Assembly: GCF_964340395.1 (NCBI RefSeq)
Contig: NC_135552.1
Coordinates: 16,528,194 to 16,592,193, forward strand
Direction: 5' to 3'
DNA from: Glandiceps talaboti
Taxonomy: Eukaryota; Hemichordata; Enteropneusta; Spengelidae
Length of the DNA stretch: 64,000 nucleotides
Numbering within the stretch: position 1 is the first letter of the stretch; every line of letters starts with the position of its first letter. Position numbers and translations under genes: made by a program. Positions 1 through 12,031 of this stretch are shown here, piece by piece. The notes beneath the pieces were generated by a model. That model was not told the origin of the DNA, ran no database searches, and saw only the letters and a program-made list of their open reading frames with translations.

Positions 1-2408
1 AGCACACAAACTGAGTGGGATCACACTCGACGTTTGACGACCAGTGCAATTATGATGTAAAATCCTTGCATGGGAAATATATATATACATGTACAAGAAA
101 AACAAAACCAAAGCACACAAACAACTTAAAGACACATCCTTTTCAAATACTAGTACTCTGTCAGCTGACGTACATGGTGTATAATACTGCACATCTTATA
201 TGACTTATCAACAAAGACGTGTGTAGGCAAAGTCATCCCTGACAAGTAGTCCATCAAGAAATGACAATCTTATCACACTTCTAAATAGTCTGTAAAATAT
301 GACATTCACGACATTCAAGCAACACTATCAGCTACAACTCTAGTTTAGAAGCCAGACAGGGCTGAACAACACGATGGAGCTTACAATCTAATTTCTAAGT
401 CACCAAAAGAAATATGTCAATGTCAGTGTGATTGCAAACTAGTGATTAATCTGCACATCTTTTCCCCCAAAACTGCAATTCCCCCCCCCCCCATCCACCT
501 CCCTACAAATACTTTTGTACCAAAGTTACTCTGAAATGTCATTACAGAGGTTCATATGGTACAATGTAGATATACCATAATATGAATACAGAAGGGTCAA
601 GGGTCAAATCTGACCAATTAACCAACAGAGGGCATTCTTCTGTAATATTCAAATCAAAGCCAGACCCTTCTCCTATTTTTCTGTTGCCTCATAATCACAT
701 ATCATGGTGTGTTTTTTTTTCCAGATCTTCATCTTTTTTCTTCATCTTCTTTAAACTCATGTAAATGATAACATCAATGTGAAAGACTGAAATCAGTTCA
801 AGTTCACGATAACTTGATCAAAATATATCAATAACGTCACCTTGACTTGTAAATACATGCTGTCCCAAAGACTTACTTTTCTCAACTGAATACATACAGC
901 TCCCACAAAACACTTTTTATGTAATAAATGCAGAAGCTATGATGATGATCAAAATTCTAAGATTTTGAAAATGAAAAACTTTTATACATGGTTGGATCTT
1001 TTTTCATATCAGGGGGGGATTCACTTTTCCTATTAACCCTAATCCTGTCAAAGCCATTGTCGTTTACATAAACCTGACCTCAAGAAGATGACATACACAA
1101 ATGACATAAGGTCACTGAAAGTGAGAAAGATTCTATAATTTCCAAGTGATTGTCAACATGCAACAAAAATGTATATATACCTGTTACAGTGCAAAAATTA
1201 GATTTTCAGATTTTCAAATATTTCTGGCAATACTGACTGATATAGCTTGCATGGTTAGTGTTATCAAAGTAGAACTTTTATGGATTTTATATATAGTTCT
1301 TGAAAGCTTTTCTTGCGAGTTTGTAGGGTTATGGCAAATTAGAATCTATGTCTTGAAAATGTTGTATATTTGAGAATTACATTTGTCTCATCAATTTGAA
1401 ATTTACTTCTTTGGATCACGAATAATGATATTGTATGAATGTTGCCAGATGTAATAAATCTTTAAAGATGTCAAACTCACTTATCTCAAAGGCTACCACA
1501 ATATATAGAGTGGTTGATAAACCAGGTCATGTTGATTGCTTTTGTCGAGCACGGGATGTGAAATCTACTTCACATGAAGAAATAACAGAAAGTCAAAAAC
1601 TTAGTAAATTTATGTTATAAGTTTTGCTGATACCACATGCTGATATCAACTCTTGGCTTATACGCTGAATTAGTTCAATCTTCACATATTACTCTGGCAA
1701 ATGAGCCTTCAGTTTACTGAGCTAGAAACAAACTAAAACTATTGTCACAACATGTTGATACAACAGTGATAAGCTATTGTTGAATGGACATAGGTTTAAA
1801 TTATAATCTCAGTAGGGAGACTTCATACAATTTTATTGACAAGAGTTTCATGAACTTGCAGTGTACTGTTTTGGGACTTCCAATATTTACACTACCTTGA
1901 TCACAGGGTGATTAGAATCACACAACAGAGGAACCACTATCACCCACTTGTGTAATCTACCACATTGAAGAACAATATATTTAGTTTGCATCTATCTTAC
2001 TTAGTAAACTGAAGGCTTGATTACAAGAGTCATAAGTTAGAGTGTAAGATACAAATGTATGTCGTATCTTTTTCAACCATCTACTCTTTCAATGAGGCAA
2101 ACTATTCAAGATACCTTCTGCATGCATTGCATTACACATGATGTTTAAGTTCTCAATATTTGTGTCTTTTTTTCTGATGCATAAACTGATTTCAGACTCT
2201 CATAATGATCATATCATAAACATGATATTACCCCATTCCCTTTCCTCTTTTGACAGTATACACATGAAGCAAACAGTGCATCAACACCTCAAAACCTCGG
2301 TACTGTTGTAGGTGTCTTTTCAAAAACAAAATAGCACCCTACAAAATATTTTAGAACATTTCAAAACCTAACAGAACAGTACCACATGAAGTACTACACA
2401 CGTAAAAA

Positions 2409-2712
2409 ATCTGTCATTTGACAAAATAGCACCTTACGAAACACGTTATATCTTGTCAATCATTTAACGAAATAACACAATGTTCGAAACATTGTATGTT
2501 GGCAGTCATTTGACAAAATAGCACCTTACGAAATGTTTTCTATTGTCAATCATGTGACAAAATAACACAAAATACGAAACATTGTATGTTGGCAGTCATT
2601 TGACAAAATAGCACCTTACAAAACGTTATATACTGTCAATCAATTGACGAAATAACACAATGTACGAAACACTGTACGTTGGCAGTCATTTGACAACATA
2701 GCACCATATGAA
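2409..2712. repeat. Minisatellite with alternating half-units
   Basis: About five half-units of roughly 58-60 bases alternate between two related types. One type contains CATTTGACAAAATAGCACC; the other contains CAAAATAACACAA or CGAAATAACACAA followed by GAAACATTGTATGTTGG. The higher-order period is therefore about 117 bases, repeated about 2.6 times with substitutions. Confidence 0.85.
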
Positions 2713-3929
2713 ATAGTCTATATATATGCTGTTATTCATTTGTCAATATCACATAAATAATAAATACTGTATGGCTGAAGTACTCAGTACTGTTTTCAAA
2801 AACACATTTTAATGATATTATCATTATATAGGTTAATAACAAATGAACATTCTTCAACTAAATATAAAAGATATAAATTCTAATAAATCACAAAGCTCCA
2901 TCCCTTTCATCATGTCTCACTCTCTGTGTGCATGTCCCAACCCTTTATACACAAGTCCATATTTTCTATTGCCATCAATAAGGCAAGTGCTTCAGTTAAT
3001 AGAGTACTCAGTCACAGTTCAAATGTACAGTACATAATTGTATTGTTTTTTTTCCAAATATTGCTACGACTTGAAGCTAAATAAGAAGTGTGTTTATCAA
3101 ATATTAAAATGATTACTCTGTGCATTTAATATACTTCGAATGAGTAGTTTCGTTGATGATTGAAATCCAATGATGAGAGTTGATCGATTGAATTGACCCT
3201 GAATCACACAGGGTAGATAGCAAGTATCAATAATATCATCTCATATCAAGTTAATCTTTTCAACCATTTCAGGGTTGATTTGCTCAGTATTCACTCCAAA
3301 GAAACACCCAGTTAAAACTTCACCATCTGAAAAATCTATTAAATAACCGCTGTTCAAACCATCACTCATAAATTCTAGTCAATTGGTCATAATCATCTGA
3401 ATTTTATCAGTAATCTTCTACTCTATTGTCCTTTTTCTAAGTGTATGCACTGTAAATACATGTCGCATAATTTTTGAATATATTTTCCTAATGACTTTTC
3501 AATGTTCATGTCCGCTGCTCTTTAAAACGATCTTATTGCATCTCAGATGCCTTGAAATAATAAGCAAAATGTTTAAATGTGTAATAAGTACACCGTGAAT
3601 CGTACTCTGGCTTCAGATACAACCCTCTGAACAATTTCATGAATACACATAATATCACTATCTCACACCAGTGGTTTCATTCCTCACACATACACCTCAG
3701 ACATTTTCATACAGCTAACCTTTCCAACGAAATCTCTCTTTCATGCTAACACTATCCAACATTTACCCTAGAGATCGACAGGAACATGGAACTTCATTGT
3801 TATCATAAACTAGAGTGGATAGTATCCTACCAAAACGTTGATTTTCTAGACTCTCGCTGTTACGTTTCTAAGACATGCTTATGACTAATCATTTTGGCTT
3901 TAAGATGTTGTTTTTCAATTTCCCTACTC

Positions 3930-4165
3930 CAATTTTGATCTTCGATTTACAATGATCAAGTTAGATCTTTGATTTCAATAACCAAGTCAGAACTTTGATT
4001 TAAAATGATCTACATATTAGATCTTGAATTTTACAATAACTAAGTTAGATCTTCAATTTTACAATAACCAATTTTGATTTTTGACTTTCAATAACCAAGT
4101 CAGAACTTTGATTTATAATGATCAATTTAGATCTTCAATTTTACAGTAACCAAGTTAGATATGTT
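3930..4165. repeat. Degenerate AT-rich tandem repeat
   Basis: Repeating words of about 33-35 bases alternate: CAATAACCAAGTCAGAAC, TTTGATTTAAAATGATC and TTAGATCTTCAATTTTAC. About seven units are visible, with many changes. No coding potential is apparent. Confidence 0.75.
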
Positions 4166-4582
4166 GACTTTTTACAATATCATTTCAAATCTAAATTAAA
4201 TTTCTTTGAACAGCTTAAATCCGATTTATCAATTTGTATTCATAAATTTATTCTTGGTAACAACATTTCAATTGATGGTATACGATTGAAAGTATACAAA
4301 TGGACCTTTCTTTGAAACCGCAACCCTGACAACTATTGTATACAGGACAATACTTCCTTCTATTCATGGCAAATCTGTTTGTGATTGTAACAACACATCA
4401 TGCCACAACAATCAAACCATCTCACATTCTCACCCAAACAAAGTCCACTATATACATGTACGTAGAAAATAGACATCAACATAAAAGCAAATTTTTCAAA
4501 GGACAAGAATTATCTCAAGGAAATTTAAGATCTACGGTCTAGTCACTTTTTTCTTGTATTACGTTCTGATTTTACTGTACCA

Positions 4583-4612
4583 AACTGTACTGTACTGTAC
4601 TGTACTGTACTG
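4583..4612. repeat. CTGTA pentanucleotide microsatellite
   Basis: A run of about five to six CTGTA units, read directly. Confidence 0.9.
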
Positions 4613-4774
4613 GACTTTATTTGAAGATTTCTATTTAGACATCTTATGGACCACATTCCTACATGCCATCTCTCTATCAATCTACTTTGAGGCAGGCCCT
4701 TAGAAAGGTAATAATTTTTTAGTGAGGAATCTACTTCACTTATCTATTTCATTGGAAGTGAAACATGTCCAATT

Positions 4775-4869
4775 TGTGTTTTTGTTCACACAAAAATACC
4801 GGGTAAGTTCAAAGTGTGTTTTTGTTCAAACAAAAGTAAGTTCAAAGTGTGTTTTTGTTCATACAAAAG
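4775..4869. repeat. Three-copy tandem repeat of about 41 bases
   Basis: The unit GTGTTTTTGTTCA followed by CAAA or ACAAAAG and TAAGTTCAAAGT occurs three times. Each unit has a small self-complementary core (TTTTTGTTCA against ACAAAAA), so single strands could form repeated hairpins. Confidence 0.75.
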
Positions 4870-5844
4870 AAACGTAAAAGTAATAATTTTACAATATTCC
4901 ATGTCTCTGCTCAAATGTTGTTTTTTCCTTGAAGGCAGAAATACTGAAACCACATTAATAAATTTTAACCAATTTGAATATGTTCAAGCTCTTCTATCAT
5001 AATCCTAATTGATATCAAGATTACATAAGTTATTCAGTAAAATTTGTAGTCATGGTTTCACTAAGATCTAGTTATCAATTATAAGAGTCAATTTCGCCAA
5101 GCCACAGGTGTGCCAATATACATCAACAACTTTCACACAATTTTTTTTTGGGGGTAACAAATTTGTGTATCGTTCTCATACTACATTTCAGAAATGGCAG
5201 ACAGTAAATCAGTAAATACAGACAGTGGTCTGAGAATAAATGTTCATGGACTCTGGGTTCATACTTAGCAATGAAATCTCTAATCATAGAGTCAAAAATA
5301 TTTCTTGGAAGCAAATCCCAAATTTTTGGTGATGTCTCGTAAGTATCTTCAGAGTGTACTACACTACAGTGGTCACTTTTTCAAATTGGGCTGCTAACAT
5401 CATTCAAATGATTATCTTCTATACAAAAACTCCTATAATGATATAATTTCTCTTGATACGAATTTCCAAACTTGAGTGTCAACAAAATTTAATTTCATGA
5501 TCATTCACTGTTCTTTTATGTACTTTTAACTGGAAAATACGAGAAATGATACCCGTTGAATAAATTTATTTTCCTGATTGATACCAGACACATGTGATGG
5601 CCAAGACAGTGATCGGGGGATAGTATATATATTTTGGAGGTAAAATTGTTTACATGAGAGAATTCACATACAAAAATCCATCAAGTTACAGACACACGAA
5701 ATGTAGATGTAGTAGGAGAGATTTTACCTAGTCATGTAGTATTACAGATCTCTTTTGTGGTTAATTTGTGGGCTTGGTTGGGCAGTTCCGATACCTTTTT
5801 ATGTGGAACTGTGATCCATAAGATGACAAAAACTGGGAGTACAC

Positions 5845-5861
5845 AGACAGACACACAGACA

Positions 5862-5911
<50 letters not shown>
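5845..5911. repeat. CAGACA/CA microsatellite
   Basis: CAGACA units pass into a long perfect CA run. Similar GACA-rich tails occur near 37.5, 41.6, 44.8 and 46.4 kb, so this may be the tail of a dispersed repeat. Confidence 0.9.
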
Positions 5912-5914
<3 letters not shown>

Positions 5915-6600
5915 TTACAGACACACACTTCTATCACTTACATTCTCTACAAAAAGATTAAAACATGTAAATTTCTCCTCTCTTCAGATTTTGTGTCACA
6001 TGTTGCATGTACCTAAAATCAAAAATTGGATGGTTCCCTAAACACACTGATAAGGAGTGAATACTGAGCTTAGGTATTGCTGTCAGGTAAATCAAAACAA
6101 AAATCGTGTTGGTAAACTTCCTGATTAGTTGAAGGTTTCCTCTCTCAAAATATCCTAAATTTCCAGGCAAACATGATTCTTGGTCCTTGCAAGTTTAAGT
6201 AATTCCTCTATGGTTGGGTTGGTACTCTATTTACACATCATAAAAGTGCTGACAAAAAATGTCAACAACCACTACATGTACATGTACATTTGACAATGGC
6301 ATTCATTTTATCAGTAAAGCCATGGGGTTTTTTTGACAATGCCCTTTTTTATCAGTAAAGCCATGTTTAACAATGCTCCTCTAACAGCATCTGTATAAAA
6401 CAGAGCATGAGAGCATGTACAATTACTCTGTAACAACAGCACAACTAAAATTTATCTTATCATATCATGCCATGATTCAAGTCTTCTTCGCATCAGGCTC
6501 TTCTGCCAGTACTTGACCTTTCAACTTGTAACCATGACATCAATACTGTCATCATCAGAATGAACGTCTTCATCTTCTAGCTGCATCCTTCAGACCTGTC

Positions 6601-6606
6601 TTTATT
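6601..6606 (-). promoter_or_regulatory. Candidate polyadenylation signal of RBM33
   Basis: TTTATT on the plus strand reads AATAAA on the minus strand, about 310 bases downstream of the RBM33 stop codon. It is the nearest canonical hexamer I noticed, but this AT-rich sequence contains others, so the assignment is only positional. Confidence 0.3.
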
Positions 6607-6914
6607 CTTGTATCTTTCTTGACTTGAAATCCAATCTTCTCACAGCCTGTGAATTCTTTGACCGTTGCAACTTTCAGAGACTGGCACTAGATGTCCACGA
6701 CTTGAAGACCACACATACATATCACATTTCAACAACGAAATGATTATGAGGTAAACTATTTACATCGAAATAAAAACACTCTGGCTGTCAATGACAACAA
6801 CAACACCTGTTTCGATGCCAAAGTGAACTTACACTTGAAAACAACTATAGAAAATGTGATATTCTGACGGTTTGACAGACAGCAACTTACATAACAGTAG
6901 TGACCGCTTGGACC

Positions 6915-9900
6915 TCACGCTGGCATTATGCTCACATTGATATGGGAAAGATCAATCATATGTCTGTGAAAACAGAAAAGAAGAGAAAGTAATTATTACT
7001 GTTTGACTGTGTGTTGAAATCCAAGAACTACCTGAATCACTTAGTCAGGGGGTATAAATAATGTTGGTGGATTTCAGCAAAATAGTCCCATTTCTTCAAA
7101 TATTTTTTTGTCTAAATAAACAGATGAACTAAAATATCTGAAAGATTTATATATATATTTTGATTGCATGAGGTGGTGTTTTCCATTAACTACTACATGC
7201 AAGTGTCTTATATAAAACCAATTTCAAATAACTTGTTGGTGGATTTCAGCAAAATGCTCCCATTTCTTTTAATATTTTTTGTCTATACCTTACCGTGTTA
7301 ACTTTGACTTTTCAAATAATATAGTACAAAACAACCACAAAACTAGAGAAATACAAAAGAAAGTGATAACTTACCTATGATATCTCTTTTGAAATGTCAA
7401 AGCATGTTCTGCTCTGATGAATATAGCAAGTGCTTTGTGTTGAGTAGGAATAATCTGGACATTCTGAAAATTACAAAGAAAATTTATCAAATTTACAACG
7501 AGTAACACTGAAGGTAAAGCACTTTCTTTATGCTACACTCGTTCATAGCATTCATATTACAATGAGTAACACTGAAGTAAAGTACTTTCTCTATGTGCTA
7601 CCCTCGGTTTATAGTATTCATATTAATAATAATAATATTTATTTCTTATAGAGCGCATTACATTAAAACAATCTCAATGCGCTGAACAAAAGTATAAAAG
7701 TAATTTAAAATGTACATATACACAAGTATAAACATAATATGAAACAAGATAAAAATACAAAGACACGGAATGACATTTAAAAACTGAAATGTAAAAAAGT
7801 TAAAAATTAATGATAATGAGATCTAAAAAGATGATATTTTAAGGCAGATTTAAAACTGTTCAAAGTATGTGAAGAACGAAGACATGGTGGCAGGGCATTC
7901 CAAAGGCGTGGGCCGCAAATAGAGAAGGCCCGATCACCATAGTATGCAGTGTTCCCTATCGGTTGGTGCAAATTCACCACGCTACCGGATTGCGACCGAA
8001 GGGAACGACGGGTGGATCTAACCATTAATAAATCGCCTAGATATGAGGGCCCGCACCCATTATTACAACGAGTAACACTGAAGTAAAGCACTTTCTCTAT
8101 GTGCTCCATGTACGCTCCTTCACAGCATTCATATCAAGTGTAAAAGTATACTGATTCAACTGCTTTATTTACAAGCCGAGCATGTGGCCTTTCTAACGTG
8201 GTCAATTAATAAATGAAACAATATACTTTTACACTTGATATGGATGCTATAAACGATTATGGTTATACAGAAAACGCTTTACAAATGTACTTTGGTGTTA
8301 TGGGTTGTGAAGCAATCATTATGATTGCTTCACAACCCATAACACCAAAGTACATTTGTAAAGCGTTTTCTGTATACTAGTAACCATAATCGTTTATCGT
8401 ATCCACATGACATTTGATTATCAACAGTGCTGAAATATCAAGTAGTCTTGCTCATTTACTCACATTCACAAGACCTAAAAATGGCAAATGCTTTGTGTTG
8501 CGTGAGAATAATCTGAACATTCTGAAAATCATATAGAAAATTTATAAAAAATATAAAGTCATTTTGCTGATTTACTCGCATTCAGAAGCCCTAAAAATTG
8601 CAAAAGATAAAATTTCATGATACGACAAAGCTAATAATGAAGTAATTTCAATGAATTTGCTAGTCAACAACTGTCTATGCAAAAGGAAATAGCGGTCATG
8701 TGAATTTTGATGTCAACTCCAAGTACATACATGTACATGTAGGTGATGTCACTGCAATAATGATGTCACCATACATGTACCTGTTTACTGACATTCAGTT
8801 TCACTCGCAAAATCATTATAATACACAGTTGTATCAAAATGACCAGTGATATCAGTTTATTCAAAGAAATTGTAGTCTTATTGTGACATAAATTTTGGAG
8901 TTAACTCTTAGTACTGGTATGTACATGTAGTGGGCATTGCCATAATCATGACGTTACCTTACCTGTTGTCTGTTCAGTGCAAGGTGTTATTTTTAATTTA
9001 GCATTTCATATTACATGTGTGGATATTATGTGGAGTATTCTTGGCATTATCAGAAGGTATATTTGAAGAAATGTGTGAATACTACATTCTTACTAGCCAT
9101 TTCTGATAAACTGTATGTTTTGTATTTCCCATACATCATTTGATACAAATGTGTGAAAACCTGGTAAAAGGTGATTTGAACGCTATCATGGCAATCACTA
9201 TATTTTTACAAATCAAATCAATACAATGTAAATGTACAATTTACATAGTTATTTTCCTGTCTGCCTATTTGCACAGTACAAGTACAGTTCAATAATTCCT
9301 TTCAGATTCACTATCCCTATTCCAGTGTTAACTCTGGAATAGCATGTGTTAACGTAGTGCAGGTACAAGCATTAACCCTTCCAGTTACTAAAAGTTCATG
9401 CTGGTGAAGTGTTAGTGCCAGCTTGGTGTTAGCACTCACCTAGCACAATACTAGTCAGCCAAGTTGAAAAGTGATTCTGAAGCTGTACTCTACTCTGTGT
9501 TTCAAATCAGACTATAAGAGCCAAACACTGCTTAAAATACATGAAAAATGTTTTTCCAATAACTATGTCCTTTCAATTCATGCATTGCTCCTACCTCTAC
9601 AGGTCCAACTGATTTCAACATATCCACCAGTCTATCTTTGGTTATAGAAGATGGTAAACCATCTATAGTCACCATCCTGTATGACAGCTGGTTTGATTGA
9701 GTTCCTGTAATAACTCTTCTATCTGGTACTTGTTGTGGCTGTTGCTGTTTCTGTTGTTGTTTGGGTTGCAGTCTAGATTGTGGATGCTGCAGATGTTGTT
9801 GTTGGGGTAAAACCCTCCTGTTGGGGGTCGGTTGTTGAAGTAATTGCTGCTGCTGTTGTTGTGGTGGTGGTGGTGGGAGTTGTCGCTGTTGTATACCTCG

Positions 9901-10875
9901 TTGCTGCAACTGTTGCTGTCTTAGTTGAGGTTGTTTTTGAGGAGACTGTACTTGTTTCTGGACTTTTATCTGTTTACTATCTTGACCCATCACAACTTTC
10001 TGAAAATGATTTGAAAAATAAAGAAAAGGATTAAGTAGGCACGTTTCAAACCTTGTGGCTAGATTGTGTCATTTTTATACAGGTCAACATTGCTTTGGGT
10101 AAAGATGTGAATGTCAATACTGCACTTATGACCTTTCAATTTTGTGGAGTTGAGGAGGGGTGTCAAGCCAGATGATTAACAAGCAATGTTGGTAAGATTT
10201 TTTGTGAAGTCAGTCACTAAAATGTAACAATGTTACTAAGATTTTTGTCACGTCAGTCCCTAAAATGTAACAATGAGAGTACAATTTTTGTCCAACCACT
10301 CAATGTTTTGTTTCAGGTTTTATGATTTTCTTCATAAAAATCATGATGCACTCCTTGTTCACATACACATGGCACTACATACCCTTTTCACAGCTTGTCT
10401 TGGGTTGGATTGACTTTGTACCTGCAGTGTACCAGTGGCTGTGATTCGTACAATGGGTTGTGGCTGTGCAGTTCCTCCAATGGTGGGTATGGGTTGAGGG
10501 GCATCAGCTCCAGTTGATAACAAGTGAACCATTGTCTTATTTTGTCCAAACTGCTGAATGGTTTTCTGCTGTAGGGCCGAGTGTACTGGTGGTTGACTTT
10601 GTTGCCATTGCTGCTGCTGATGTTGTTGATGCTGTTGTTGCTGTTGCAACTGACGTTGTTTTTGTTGTTGCAACTGGAATTGTTTCCGTTGCTGAACCTG
10701 GCGTTGCTGTTGTTGTAGCCTCCGTCGTTGTTGCAACTGCTGCTGTTGTTGTAACTTTTGTTTTGGGACTTGTTGTTGCTGTTGCATCAGTACCTGTGGC
10801 TTAGCTTGTCGCTGCTGCGGATGTGCTTGAAAATGCTGCTGTTGATGAAATTCTTGTTGTTGCTGCTGCTGCTGC

Positions 10876-10915
<40 letters not shown>

Positions 10916-11994
10916 GCTGAATTTGTTTTTGATGCTTTACCCTCTGTTCTTCTTGTGACTTTTGCATTCTTACTTTCTGCATTCTAGCCAACATTTGTTG
11001 TTTTTGTGTCATCTGACCTGTCCCAGCAGCTTTTGGTTGAGTTGTTGGCATGTTTTGTTGTGTAACTGGTGCAGCTATGACATGTGTAGATGCATCCCCA
11101 CCTCCCTGTTCAACAGTCACGCCTTGCTGTTGCTCTTTGGCTATCAATTTTTTCCTGAGTTCAGCTTGTTTTTTGAGAGCCATCTGTTGCCGCCTTTCTT
11201 CTTTTCTCTTCTGAATAGCTTCTCTCAGTTTCTTTTGCTCATCAAGTTTGATTTTCAAAATCCTCTCCTCTTCAGTCATTGGTTCCTATTGGACAAAAGA
11301 CACGAATATCACACAAGAGAAAAGAACCACATACTTAACATGGTATCATTCTAGTTTCTGTTCATACTTCATATTTCACTGGTAATTTGTGTAGCAATGA
11401 ACAAAGATTGTCTCCTACAGATCTGCTGGCTTCAGCATACATCTTTGTGCAAAATCTCAACTTACGATTTCTCCATTCCTTTATAATCACTGATTCAAGG
11501 TCGGCATACAAACTAAACAAGTCAAAATAGTTGATAATTTTGGCCGTTTCCAATCCCACATTTCTGTATCATAGCATACATTATAGTATTATTACATACA
11601 AAAGAAATATATGAGATGTGCCGTGTGATGCTATTTGAAAAGAAATTTGACATTTTTGTTGGACTTGGAAGACTACCAGATCAGTATTTACAAATAAGGA
11701 AGTTGAACACCCTTCATTACTATGTGATTGGTCAAAGTATAATAAACTCCTGAATTAATTCTACACTGTAGGTATATCATTAGTCAAATTTCACTGAATA
11801 CCTCTTCTTTCTTTGGTGGTTGCGGAGGTGGTGGTAGTTGTTGGGGTTGCTGGCTTTGCACTGGATTTGGTTGTCTTGGCTGTGTATTTGGTGTTGCTGG
11901 TCGTGGCTGCTGACTTTGTGGATGCTGAGGCCTTGGTTGACCTTGTTGGGGACCTGGATGTCTTGGTATGTTCTGTTGCGGTGAAGGTAATCTC

Positions 11995-12031
<37 letters not shown>

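Larger units (their letters stand above)
1..6600. other. Non-coding 3' flank of RBM33, no gene seen
   Basis: I see no exon here with a family match, a paired splice acceptor and donor, or a long open frame; the open frames present are under 95 codons and low in complexity. The stretch lies downstream of the RBM33 stop codon (minus strand) and may hold part of a long 3' UTR. It contains short homopolymers (poly-C near 481), two degenerate minisatellites (about 2.4-2.7 kb and 3.9-4.2 kb), a CTGTA tract and a CA microsatellite, listed separately. Confidence 0.6.

Noticed and set aside
10460-11354. Plus-strand frames rich in Leu and Val opposite RBM33 exon 12
   Set aside because: They are antisense shadows of CAG/CAA codons.
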